Notes under the pieces: generated by a model | Databases searched by the model: none | Told to the model about the DNA's origin: nothing | Seen by the model: only the letters and a program-made list of their open reading frames with translations | Shown here: one piece after another, positions 1-5,972 of the stretch | Layout: the number at the start of each line of letters is the position of its first letter | How positions within the stretch are numbered: position 1 is the first letter of the stretch | Translations under genes and position numbers: made by a program | From: Candidatus Bathyarchaeota archaeon | Lineage (GTDB): Archaea; Thermoproteota; Bathyarchaeia; 40CM-2-53-6; FEN-987 | Direction: 5' to 3' | Assembly: GCA_003152955.1 (NCBI GenBank) | Contig: PMBQ01000208.1 | Coordinates: forward strand, 9,507-15,989 | Length of the DNA: 6,483 bases

Positions 1-18
1 GGCGGTCCTTGAGGCCTC

Positions 19-783
19 TTATGACGATTCTTCCTCTCCTAGGTTTAGGATGCGGGTTATTGCTGCATTTAGTTCAACAAACCCTGAGTTGGCCCTGGCC
101 GATACTGGAATCGGCTCGGTGAGTAACCCTGAGCGGAATACAGAATTGGCAAGGTCTCGGGTAATGATTGAAAGATTCTGCTCTCCCAATGTGTGTAGGG
201 CAAGGTCGAATGCCTCTGGTTCAGTGGCCCAACTTACAATCTCATCGATTTCATGTTCTGTAATTAGATCCGATTTGGACAGCGCATAGACTTGTGGTTG
301 CATGATTCTGCTGTAAATGGCGGCGGCCAAGTACACGTTTGAAGTGAAGTTCAGCGGAGAACGAGAAAAGGGTGCGTCCATGAGGTAGATCACGGCACGA
401 TTGTCTTCGGTCAAGTTCCTCGCAAGGAACCGCCCACCTTCTCTGAAAGCAAACAATTCTATCTGACCAGGGGTGTCCACTAAAACCACATCAGGATTCG
501 CTTGTTCGATCTCTCCTCGAATCTCTTCCAAGTGGTCTGCCAGTAGGTCGGACGCCATGATCAGCGCACCATTCGGTCCAAGCTGATAGTCGAGCATCAA
601 TTTCTCGATGTCCACATATCGACGTGAGTCAATGTCGGGGTTGTAGGGGAGAGCGGTCGCGCCCGGGTCTAGATTGACCACTAGCACGTCGCTATCTCCG
701 CTCTTCAACCATTCTAGGTAGGCGGCGGTCAGTGTCGATTTTCCTGAGCCAGCCATCCCTACGATGAATACGATGTGAGTCAT
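19..783 (-). CDS. GPN-loop GTPase (ATP/GTP-binding protein of the GPN1/2/3 family)
   Basis: A P-loop GTPase of 254 residues, the usual length for the archaeal single-copy GPN protein. Visible in order are the Walker A/G1 motif GMAGSGKST (residues 9-17), an NLDPGA segment (37-42), the family-defining GPN insertion LGPNG (68-72), the G3 motif DTPGQIE (103-109), a G4-position SKSD (169-172; the classical form is NKxD) and a G5-like SAR (228-230). The GPN loop reaches into the partner's active site in the dimeric family members. In eukaryotes GPN proteins help assemble and import RNA polymerase II; the archaeal role is not settled, so only the biochemical class is certain. The start is ATG; there is no strong ribosome binding site, only AGGA-like bases. 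A TATA-like box 33-40 bases upstream would give a very short leader. It is the last gene of the minus-strand run, 181 bases after the CinA-like gene. Confidence 0.95.
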   Translation of the reverse strand: MTHIVFIVGMAGSGKSTLTAAYLEWLKSGDSDVLVVNLDPGATALPYNPDIDSRRYVDIEKLMLDYQLGPNGALIMASDLLADHLEEIRGEIEQANPDVVLVDTPGQIELFAFREGGRFLARNLTEDNRAVIYLMDAPFSRSPLNFTSNVYLAAAIYSRIMQPQVYALSKSDLITEHEIDEIVSWATEPEAFDLALHTLGEQNLSIITRDLANSVFRSGLLTEPIPVSARANSGFVELNAAITRILNLGEEESS

Positions 784-964
784 TTGGGTCCTGTGCTACA
801 TAATCTGCCGCATGTATCTATTATGCTGTCAAGGTCAACTCTTGGGTTGAGTCGTTCTTCCTGAAGTCACATGGAAGCCTTCCTGCTTTCGAGTAGGCTA
901 GGGCCGCAAAACGGACATTCACACGAGCTCCGGGATTAACGTGTTACGATACTGGGGCGTTTTG
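784..964. other. Intergenic region between CinA-like and GPN genes
   Basis: I see no gene here. It holds small inverted repeats: TCAAC/GTTGA (835-850), and a GGAAG at 873-877 that can pair either with CTTCC at 857-861 or with CTTCC at 879-883, so the two stems exclude each other. The only ATG-led ORF is 22 codons on the plus strand without a ribosome binding site. No tRNA-like T-arm was recognised. Confidence 0.5.
816..823 (-). promoter_or_regulatory. Candidate TATA box for the GPN GTPase gene
   Basis: Read on the minus strand the sequence is TAATAGAT, inside GCATAATAGATACATG. Transcription starting about 26 bases downstream would begin near 794, about ten bases before the ATG at 783. The match is by eye and the A/T content makes chance occurrence possible. 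Confidence 0.3.
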
Positions 965-1777
965 TTATCGCTTTTTGGTGACTTTTGCCTTGAAATCCTT
1001 AAGTTTCATGATGGTGTCTGTCATCGCACCAAGAAGAACCTTCTGAGCTCTCGCCGAATCCGATGTTGAAATTGAGAAATGAAGTTCGATTCGAGGTCGA
1101 CCTCCACCCTCGATGCCTCTCGGATGTGACTTTATGTAGACGCTGGGCCAGCGCCCCATGACTCCGTCAATTACCGGTGCCAGCGACGACTCCATGACTC
1201 CTTGAACTCTTAGCCATCTCTCAGCGAAAACCATACGCCCCGCTTTGAAGCGAATTGCCGGTGATAGAGACTCTCTGAAGATTGCTTTCGCTTCCTTTGG
1301 TACTCCTGGTAAGCAAAAGATCTGAGTCTTGCGAATGAGCAAATGGACTCCAGGAGCAGTACCAACAGGGTTTGGAATTGGTTTCCCTCCGGAGGGCGTA
1401 AGCGCCATTTTGAGGCGTGGTCGAGTCAATGTAACCTTCCGATTAGGAAATCTCCGGGCATAGTGCTCTCGAATCATTCTGAGCGCTGTTCTGTCTAGTC
1501 TTATCCTCAGATGAAGCGCTTTTGCAATACCTTTGACGGTCATGTCATCGAATGTAGGGCCTATTCCTCCAGTAGTTATGATGAAGTCTGGTTTTCTTCC
1601 AACCACTTCTCTCACTGCGTTCGAAATGTCCTCGAGATTGTCGCGAACAGTAGTTGTTCGATTCACCATCGCCCCTAGCGCTGTGATTTGTGCCGCGAGC
1701 CAAGAGGCATTCGTGTTTACTGTATTACCCAGCAGAAGCTCATTGCCTACGGAGAGCAGCTCAACGGTGCAGGGCAA
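965..1777 (-). CDS. CinA-like protein, COG1058 domain only (nicotinamide mononucleotide deamidase-related / MoCF-biosynthesis fold)
   Basis: The protein begins with the family hallmark TVELLSVGNELLLG and NTVNTNASWLA, followed by the MoaB/MogA-like nucleotide-binding motif TTGGIGPTFDD and by LPGVPKEA in the middle of the protein. This is the N-terminal CinA domain (COG1058); the C-terminal PncC amidase domain of bacterial CinA is absent, as is usual in archaea. Bacterial members of this domain hydrolyse ADP-ribose and related nucleotides; the archaeal substrate is not established. Start choice: the open frame reaches a TTG at 1798 directly after an in-frame TGA, but that codon has no ribosome binding site. 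A second TTG at 1777 has GAAGGT with a 7-base spacer and brings the family hallmark to residue 4, so I prefer it (270 residues; 277 with the outer start). A weak AATTATC box near 1818 would fit a start of transcription just upstream. Confidence 0.9.
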   Translation of the reverse strand: MPCTVELLSVGNELLLGNTVNTNASWLAAQITALGAMVNRTTTVRDNLEDISNAVREVVGRKPDFIITTGGIGPTFDDMTVKGIAKALHLRIRLDRTALRMIREHYARRFPNRKVTLTRPRLKMALTPSGGKPIPNPVGTAPGVHLLIRKTQIFCLPGVPKEAKAIFRESLSPAIRFKAGRMVFAERWLRVQGVMESSLAPVIDGVMGRWPSVYIKSHPRGIEGGGRPRIELHFSISTSDSARAQKVLLGAMTDTIMKLKDFKAKVTKKR

Positions 1778-1784
1778 ACAAACA

Positions 1785-1790
1785 ACCTTC
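1785..1790 (-). promoter_or_regulatory. Ribosome binding site deciding the CinA-like start
   Basis: GAAGGT on the minus strand, followed by 7 bases and TTG at 1777. The same 7-base spacing is seen at ABCE1 and at the acidic mini-gene, which supports the inner start over the TTG at 1798. Confidence 0.45.
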
Positions 1791-1874
1791 AGTGGCAATC
1801 AAAGGGGCGAAAAACGATAATTGCGCAGCATTTGCTATCAGAGGCTGGCTCTCCTCTCTCTACAGGGGACGCAG

Positions 1875-2105
1875 TCAGTCTGGCTTCTTCGAAAGCCACC
1901 ATTTCAAATACTCGTTTTGGCGGCGTCTGCGCTGTTCTTCAGGCGACTCACGGTCTCGAATCAAGTTTCTCCCTTCCATCAATTGCTGAGCGCTCACGGT
2001 GAGACCGCAACTCTTGCAAGTATACTGTTTCAGCGCGCTATCGTAGCTCAGGACGCCCCCGCATTCGAGGCAATAGTTCGTTGTCACTTCAGGTATGGTC
2101 TCCAA
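1875..2105 (-). CDS. Small zinc-ribbon protein of unknown function
   Basis: A 76-residue protein with one zinc ribbon: CLEC at residues 12-15 and CKSC at 30-33, separated by 14 residues, each followed by Gly as in rubredoxin-knuckle zinc ribbons (CxxCGG and CxxCGL). After the ribbon comes a charged, probably helical segment (about 45-66, rich in Arg and Glu) and a compact C-terminal block NEYLKWWLSKK (64-74), which looks like a conserved interaction or nucleic-acid binding tail. I do not know its function; similar short zinc ribbons occur in TFIIB, TFS and ribosomal proteins, but the C-terminal block matches none of these. Start is TTG at 2105, with no other ATG in frame; a GTG at 2087 with GGAG upstream is an alternative that would leave the ribbon intact (70 residues). 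It begins 41 bases after ABCE1 ends, so co-transcription with ABCE1 is likely. Confidence 0.75.
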   Translation of the reverse strand: METIPEVTTNYCLECGGVLSYDSALKQYTCKSCGLTVSAQQLMEGRNLIRDRESPEEQRRRRQNEYLKWWLSKKPD

Positions 2106-2146
2106 AGCACTAAGGCAAAATCGCGCTAGTTAAACCTGTAGCACCC

Positions 2147-3925
2147 CTAATCGGTTGCGGATATGTAGTAAAATTCTCCGGAACTCTTCTGTTCTTTGTC
2201 CAACTTGCTGTCTGGTTTGTTAATTCTCGGTCGCTTGGTGTCCGGATCTCGCCTGAAAGTCACGCCCATGTGGGAAAGGAAGAGGTTCATCGCGTCGCGA
2301 AGCGGCAATGGATTGGAGCCGCTGCCTTTTCTGCTCGGGATTCCATCGAAGACCATGATGCGATCTGCTAGGAAATCCTGTTCCACAATGTCGTGCTCTA
2401 CAACGAACGCGAAAGCCTGGCGGGAGTCGACCAAATGTCGTAGAGCCTTTGCCACGTTCAATCTTTCCTCGATATCAAGAAAAGCGCTAGGTTCGTCGAG
2501 AAGATAGAGCTGCGCCGACTTACCCAGGCAAGATGCGATAGCTACGCGCTGTAATTCGCCACCACTGAGCTCAGTAATTCTTCTTTCGAGTAGCTTGTTT
2601 ATTGAGAGCGGCCGGATAACCTCCTCAGTGAATAATGAAGTAGAGTAGTCGTTTGCGACGCTCGTCAACAGCTGGTCGACTGTTCCGTCGTAATCTGTGG
2701 AGATATACTGCGGTTTGTAGCTTACCTGCAATTGATTTTGAGAAGATTTTGTGTAATAATCGAGAAGTTCTCTGATGAACGTTGTTTTTCCTATGCCGTT
2801 TGGCCCCAATATTCCGACTATCTCGCCGGCTTTGATGTATCCCGGCTCTACATTGAGATTGAAGTTTCCGACGGCCTTGGTTATTTCTGGCCATTCGAGT
2901 TTCGTTTCCGATTCGAAGTTGACTTGCCTCGGCGGTCTGACATGGAAGCGAATCGGTTCGTCTCTGAAACGCATGTTCTCGTCCGCTAGGAATCCGAGCA
3001 GGTAGTCGTTGATTCCGCTTCTGGTAGGGTGAACATGGGAAACGATTCCATATGCGCCGGGTTGACCATACACAAGGTATACTTCGTCTGAAAGATAATC
3101 AAGCATCGCCAAGTCGTGCTCCGCAACGAGAACAGACTTGCCCTCGTTCACAAGCTTCCTAATGCTTCGAGCCGCGCGCACCCTCTGGTATACATCCAGA
3201 TGGCTGGAGGGCTCATCAAAGATGTACACATCGGCATCTCTAGAAATTGCAGCGGCTATCGCTACTCTTTGAAGTTCACCACCGCTGAGCACCTTAGCCT
3301 CCCTTTCGAGAAGTGGCTCAAGATCAAGTTCGTCGACAAGGCCGGTGACTTTTCCGCGCTCATCCGCCTTCTTCAGCAGTTCTCCCGTTTTACCCTCAAG
3401 GAACGATCCGACCTTGTCGATATGCTGTGGCTTGTTTACAACTTTAAGTGTCTTTGTTGTGACCTTCTGGAAATATTCATAGAGGATGGTTCCGCGATAG
3501 CGTGAAAGCACTGTTTCCCAATTGCCTTGGGTCTCAGGTGTGCCAAAATTCGGGGTCAGTTCACCGGCGAGGACTCTCAGTGCTGTGCTTTTTCCGGTTC
3601 CGTTTCTGCCGATGAGGCCTATGACGGTTGAAGCACGTGGAATGGGGAGTCGGAAGAGTTTGAACTCGTTAACTCCGAAACTGTGGATGCATTCGCCGTC
3701 GAGTTCCTGGGGCAGCTTGACGATGCTTATCGCGTCGAAGGGGCATTTCTTGATGCATATCCCGCAGCCTGTACAAAGGTCCTCATCGATTATCGGTTTC
3801 TTTTGTCCGGCTATGAACTTGATCGCATATCTTCGATTGAGAACCTCAGGGCAGAAACGGTAGCATGGTATCCCGCAATCGTTTGGTTTACAGTGTTCTT
3901 TGTCCAGCGTAGCTACACGTAGCAT
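2147..3925 (-). CDS. abce1: ABCE1/Rli1, ribosome recycling ATPase with two [4Fe-4S] clusters
   Basis: A 592-residue soluble twin ABC ATPase that splits 70S ribosomes into subunits after termination, with aRF1/Pelota in archaea. The N-terminal ferredoxin-like domain has all eight cluster cysteines (12, 17, 21, 25 and 51, 54, 57, 61). The first ATPase domain has Walker A GRNGTGKS (106-113), signature LSGGELQR (213-220), Walker B with Asp237/Glu238 and the H-loop His270. The second has GPNGIGKT (374-381), the same signature (453-460), Asp477/Glu478 and His511. The C-terminus NKPDSKLDKEQ and EFYYIS is typical of the family. No key residue is missing. The ATG start has a good ribosome binding site 7 bases upstream. 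It follows the acidic mini-gene by 77 bases and is followed closely by the zinc-ribbon gene. The leader has two small inverted repeats that may modulate expression. Confidence 0.98.
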   Translation of the reverse strand: MLRVATLDKEHCKPNDCGIPCYRFCPEVLNRRYAIKFIAGQKKPIIDEDLCTGCGICIKKCPFDAISIVKLPQELDGECIHSFGVNEFKLFRLPIPRASTVIGLIGRNGTGKSTALRVLAGELTPNFGTPETQGNWETVLSRYRGTILYEYFQKVTTKTLKVVNKPQHIDKVGSFLEGKTGELLKKADERGKVTGLVDELDLEPLLEREAKVLSGGELQRVAIAAAISRDADVYIFDEPSSHLDVYQRVRAARSIRKLVNEGKSVLVAEHDLAMLDYLSDEVYLVYGQPGAYGIVSHVHPTRSGINDYLLGFLADENMRFRDEPIRFHVRPPRQVNFESETKLEWPEITKAVGNFNLNVEPGYIKAGEIVGILGPNGIGKTTFIRELLDYYTKSSQNQLQVSYKPQYISTDYDGTVDQLLTSVANDYSTSLFTEEVIRPLSINKLLERRITELSGGELQRVAIASCLGKSAQLYLLDEPSAFLDIEERLNVAKALRHLVDSRQAFAFVVEHDIVEQDFLADRIMVFDGIPSRKGSGSNPLPLRDAMNLFLSHMGVTFRRDPDTKRPRINKPDSKLDKEQKSSGEFYYISATD

Positions 3926-3932
3926 CTTGTTG

Positions 3933-3938
3933 CACCTC
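3933..3938 (-). promoter_or_regulatory. Ribosome binding site of ABCE1
   Basis: GAGGTG on the minus strand, a six-base match to the Shine-Dalgarno consensus, with a 7-base spacer before the ATG at 3925. It is the strongest such site in the window and is partly covered by the inverted repeat at 3935-3945. Confidence 0.75.
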
Positions 3939-3945
3939 TTAGAGG
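3935..3945 (-). repeat. Inverted repeat overlapping the ABCE1 ribosome binding site
   Basis: Minus-strand CCTC-TAA-GAGG, where GAGG is the core of the ABCE1 ribosome binding site. As RNA this is a four-pair GC-rich stem with a three-base loop, and one further C-G pair is possible beyond a T-T mismatch. It is short, so stability in vivo is uncertain. Confidence 0.4.
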
Positions 3946-3987
3946 AGTAAAATTAGACTCTCTGTTAGATTGAGTTTGAAGTGAAGT

Positions 3988-4002
3988 TTCAGCTGCGCTG
4001 AA
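3988..4002 (-). repeat. Perfect 6-bp hairpin directly after the acidic mini-gene
   Basis: TTCAGC-GCA-GCTGAA, beginning at the base right after the TGA of the mini-gene. No T-run follows, so it does not look like a classical intrinsic terminator; it could stabilise or attenuate the transcript between the mini-gene and ABCE1. Confidence 0.45.
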
Positions 4003-4104
4003 TCACCACTCCTCGTCTTCTCCCCAGCTTTCATCTTCGCCCCATTCATCGTCTGTCCAGTCGTCTTCCTCTCCGCCGTTATCCCAATTCTCCTCTGCAT
4101 TCAA
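4003..4104 (-). CDS. Acidic, Trp-rich 33-residue mini-protein
   Basis: An unrecognised small ORF starting with TTG. Its product is extremely acidic (17 Asp/Glu, no Lys or Arg) with five tryptophans at residues 7, 16, 21, 27 and 33, the last being the C-terminal residue. The end contains two tandem units, WGEDES (21-26) and WGEDEE (27-32), then W. Their 18-base DNA copies differ at third positions in three codons plus the sixth codon, so the peptide is kept while the DNA drifts; the other forward frame does not keep its peptide. GGAGAT lies 7 bases before the TTG, and a TATA-like box lies about 50 bases upstream. An in-frame TAA upstream and the lack of a signal peptide or membrane segment suggest a complete, cytosolic, probably disordered peptide. 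It sits in the 308-base gap between the asparaginase gene and ABCE1. Function unknown. Confidence 0.6.
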   Translation of the reverse strand: MNAEENWDNGGEEDDWTDDEWGEDESWGEDEEW

Positions 4105-4111
4105 GAGAAAA

Positions 4112-4117
4112 ATCTCC
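4112..4117 (-). promoter_or_regulatory. Ribosome binding site of the acidic mini-gene
   Basis: GGAGAT on the minus strand with a 7-base spacer to the TTG at 4104, the same spacing as at ABCE1. It selects this TTG over the out-of-frame ATG four bases further on. Confidence 0.5.
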
Positions 4118-4154
4118 AGCGCTGGAAGCTCGTCTAACCCCCTCGATGTGAGAC

Positions 4155-4168
4155 TTTAAAGCTTTTGG
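4155..4168 (-). promoter_or_regulatory. Candidate promoter (BRE plus TATA box) for mini-gene and ABCE1
   Basis: Minus-strand CCAAAAGC (4168-4161), an A-rich element in the BRE position, is followed directly by TTTAAA (4160-4155). Transcription about 26 bases downstream would begin near 4131, leaving a leader of roughly 27 bases that contains the GGAGAT site of the mini-gene. It could also supply the transcript for ABCE1 and the zinc-ribbon gene. Confidence 0.4.
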
Positions 4169-4233
4169 CTGATTTTGGAGCATTTGCGATTAATCAGACA
4201 CAATTCTGAAGATGCTGATATGCCTGTCACCTG

Positions 4234-5193
4234 CTACGCCACGGCTCGTACGGGGACAACTATTTTTCCGTTCTTGCGAGCTTTCGGTTTATTCATCCTA
4301 GTGTCTGAAAATGCCCAGGGCATTAGTGGTGTGTTGTGTACTGCAGCCACATGACCAACGCGATCGATCGCTATTATCCCAGCCTCTCCTCTCAAGCGCT
4401 TTGAAGCGGTTTCCACAGCTCGCATTGCTGCTGCGTGTGCCGTCAGGCCACTTTCCATATGAGAGCACACGGTCTTCGCAAGAGCCAGCTTGATGGCAAC
4501 TTCACCCAGTCCGGTCGCCGTTGCTGCGCCAGCCAGATTATCTGAATAAAGCCCCGAACCTATTTGAGGGGTATCTCCTATTCTGCCGGGCAGCTTCATC
4601 ATAGGTCCTCCAGTGGAGGCAGCAACCGCAAAGTTGCCCTCGTCATCCAAAGCAACAGCACCTACCGTATCCGTTCTAAGGAGGTCGGGGTGTTCGTTCA
4701 ATAGGTTCGTATTCTTTTCAACCCAGTTGGTTCGCTGACCTCGCCTGTCTTTCTTGAGTCTGAGAAGCATTCGTCGTCTGTAAGCAGTCATGGGATTGGC
4801 TTGAGGCAGCATGAAAGCGATCGCGAGTTGCTCTGCTTCTTCTCCAGCCAACAACACATGATCCGTCCTCTCCATAACGATACGAGCAAGGCGAATCGGG
4901 TTCTTGACTCGATGGATTAGAGCCACAGCGCCTGCCGAAAGGTCGCGACCGTCCATTATGGCCGCGTCCATCTCCACTGTCCCTGTCAAGGTTAACGATG
5001 AACCTTTGCCAGCGTTGAAGACAGGGTTGTCTTCCATTACGCATACTGCCGCCTCGACCGCGTCCAAAGCCGATCCGCTACGTCCAAGAATGTCCACGCC
5101 ATGAGATGCGGCCGCACTAACACCTAGCAGACCGCGTCGGATGTCTCTTTTCCAGAACCCAGCTCCGCCATGAACCACAATGCGTGCCATCAT
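4234..5193 (-). CDS. Isoaspartyl peptidase / plant-type L-asparaginase (Ntn hydrolase)
   Basis: A 319-residue member of the N-terminal nucleophile asparaginase family (peptidase T2), which hydrolyses beta-aspartyl peptides and L-asparagine. The N-terminus VVHGGAGFW (6-14) and FNAGKGSSLT (59-68) with EMDAAIMDG (74-82) are the family hallmarks of the alpha subunit. Autocleavage is expected before Thr176 in TDTVGAVALD (174-183), exposing this Thr as the nucleophile. GRIGDTPQIGSG (203-214) contains the substrate-binding Arg204 and Asp207, and ATATGLGE (224-231) completes the pocket. The precursor therefore should mature to alpha and beta chains. The segment before the cleavage site (138-165) is Arg/Lys-rich and presumably flexible. 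It is cytosolic, with no signal peptide. Two ATGs stand in tandem (5193 and 5190); the second gives the usual MARIVVHGG start, and neither has a clear ribosome binding site. The gene diverges from sua5. Confidence 0.95.
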   Translation of the reverse strand: MMARIVVHGGAGFWKRDIRRGLLGVSAAASHGVDILGRSGSALDAVEAAVCVMEDNPVFNAGKGSSLTLTGTVEMDAAIMDGRDLSAGAVALIHRVKNPIRLARIVMERTDHVLLAGEEAEQLAIAFMLPQANPMTAYRRRMLLRLKKDRRGQRTNWVEKNTNLLNEHPDLLRTDTVGAVALDDEGNFAVAASTGGPMMKLPGRIGDTPQIGSGLYSDNLAGAATATGLGEVAIKLALAKTVCSHMESGLTAHAAAMRAVETASKRLRGEAGIIAIDRVGHVAAVHNTPLMPWAFSDTRMNKPKARKNGKIVVPVRAVA

Positions 5194-5214
5194 TTCATAT
5201 TTGGCATCTCGAAC

Positions 5215-5239
5215 ATTTGTGTCTCAGCTTGGCACAAAT
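5215..5239. repeat. Inverted repeat (candidate operator) in the divergent intergenic region
   Basis: ATTTGTG and CACAAAT form a perfect 7-bp dyad separated by 11 bases; as RNA the stem extends by a T-G wobble and a C-G pair to nine pairs. It lies 22-46 bases upstream of the asparaginase ATG, between the two divergent genes, where a dimeric repressor could bind or a leader hairpin could form. Confidence 0.45.
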
Positions 5240-5258
5240 CCACTGTCTAACAGGCTAG

Positions 5259-5266
5259 TCTTTAAG
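5259..5266 (+). promoter_or_regulatory. Candidate TATA box for sua5 (possibly bidirectional)
   Basis: TCTTTAAG on the plus strand. Transcription about 26 bases on would begin near 5289, giving a leader of about 17 bases before the ATG at 5306. Read on the other strand it is CTTAAAGA and could also serve the asparaginase gene, with a start near 5235 inside the dyad. Match made by eye. Confidence 0.35.
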
Positions 5267-5305
5267 CAGTATGCAGTGCTCAGCGCAATATGATCGGCGA
5301 TTTTC

Positions 5306-5926
5306 ATGGTACGCGTCATCAAGGCTGACTTAGAAGGATTGGCGGTCGCCGCTGAGACGGTAACCAAAGGCGGGCTCATCTGCTACCCAACCGACACGCT
5401 CTACGGATTGGGCTGCGACCCGTTCAACACGCCTGCGATCGTGAAAGCGATTGCTGCAAAAGGGAAACGAGATAAGGCGATGCCTGTGCTCGTAAAGAGC
5501 ATTGATGATGCGGAACGCTTGGCTTTTTTCTCCGAGAGCGCAAGGAGACTAATTGACGCATATTGGCCGGGGCCGCTTACCCTAGTTCTCCCCGCAAGAG
5601 ATGAGCTCTCATCCGCTCTCTCACCCGAGCGGACTGTCGGATTGCGTTCTCCAAAACACGCAATCTGCCAACAGCTGCTGGGATTGTGTTCAGGGTACTT
5701 GGTTGGAACGAGTGCAAACCTTACGGGCAAACCTCCAGCAACTTCAGTCGAAGAAATTGTGACCCAATTGGGAGACCGGGTTGATATCGTTCTAGATGGA
5801 GGCAGATTGCCAGTAGGTGTTGCTTCCACCGTCGTTGATCTGACCAAAGAGCATCTTGTTGTTCTGCGAGAAGGCCCGATTGCTAGGGCTGAGGTTCTCC
5901 GCTGCCTCAGACAGCGATCGAGATAG
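5306..5926 (+). CDS. sua5: Threonylcarbamoyl-AMP synthase (Sua5/YrdC/TsaC family), single-domain form
   Basis: A 206-residue YrdC-domain enzyme that makes threonylcarbamoyl-AMP from threonine, bicarbonate and ATP, the precursor which the KEOPS complex (Kae1/Bud32 and partners) transfers to A37 of ANN-decoding tRNAs in archaea. Family motifs are YPTDTLYGLGCD (27-38), the basic KGKRDKAMP (52-60), WPGPLTLVL (87-95), RSP (114-116), GTSANLTGKP (134-143) and LDGG with GVASTVVDLT (163-180). It is complete for the catalytic domain but lacks the extra C-terminal Sua5 domain found in longer (~340-residue) homologues, so it resembles bacterial TsaC in size. The ATG start is the only one in frame with the motifs; a TGATC ten bases upstream is at best a weak ribosome binding site. 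It is followed after 46 bases by another tRNA-modification gene. Confidence 0.95.
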   Translation: MVRVIKADLEGLAVAAETVTKGGLICYPTDTLYGLGCDPFNTPAIVKAIAAKGKRDKAMPVLVKSIDDAERLAFFSESARRLIDAYWPGPLTLVLPARDELSSALSPERTVGLRSPKHAICQQLLGLCSGYLVGTSANLTGKPPATSVEEIVTQLGDRVDIVLDGGRLPVGVASTVVDLTKEHLVVLREGPIARAEVLRCLRQRSR

Positions 5927-5927
5927 C

Positions 5928-5935
5928 TATTATAG
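5928..5935 (+). promoter_or_regulatory. Candidate TATA box for the Tan1-like gene
   Basis: TATTATAG, one base after the TAG stop codon of sua5. A transcript starting about 26 bases downstream (near 5957) would have a leader of about 16 bases to the TTG at 5973. This would let the THUMP gene be expressed apart from sua5, though the two could also be co-transcribed. Confidence 0.35.
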
Positions 5936-5972
5936 TGCCTGTCCTACATCTCGAACTTCCACGGTGTGCCGA

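Noticed and set aside
871..939. 22-residue ATG ORF on the plus strand in the CinA-GPN gap
   Set aside because: No ribosome binding site, no recognisable features, length expected by chance.
1810..1814. T-run on the minus strand after the zinc-ribbon gene, possible terminator
   Set aside because: Only five T, no stem before it, and it lies just upstream of the CinA-like gene where a promoter element is equally possible.
3116..3505. 129-residue plus-strand open frame
   Set aside because: Lies wholly antisense to the well-supported ABCE1 ATPase domain; it is a shadow of that coding sequence.
3939..4100. ATG-started 53-residue basic ORF on the minus strand, overlapping the acidic mini-gene in another frame and ending just before ABCE1
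   Set aside because: It has an ATG, but its distance from GGAGAT is longer (11 bases), its composition is unremarkable, and the repeated 18-base units do not keep their peptide in this frame, whereas they do in the acidic frame.
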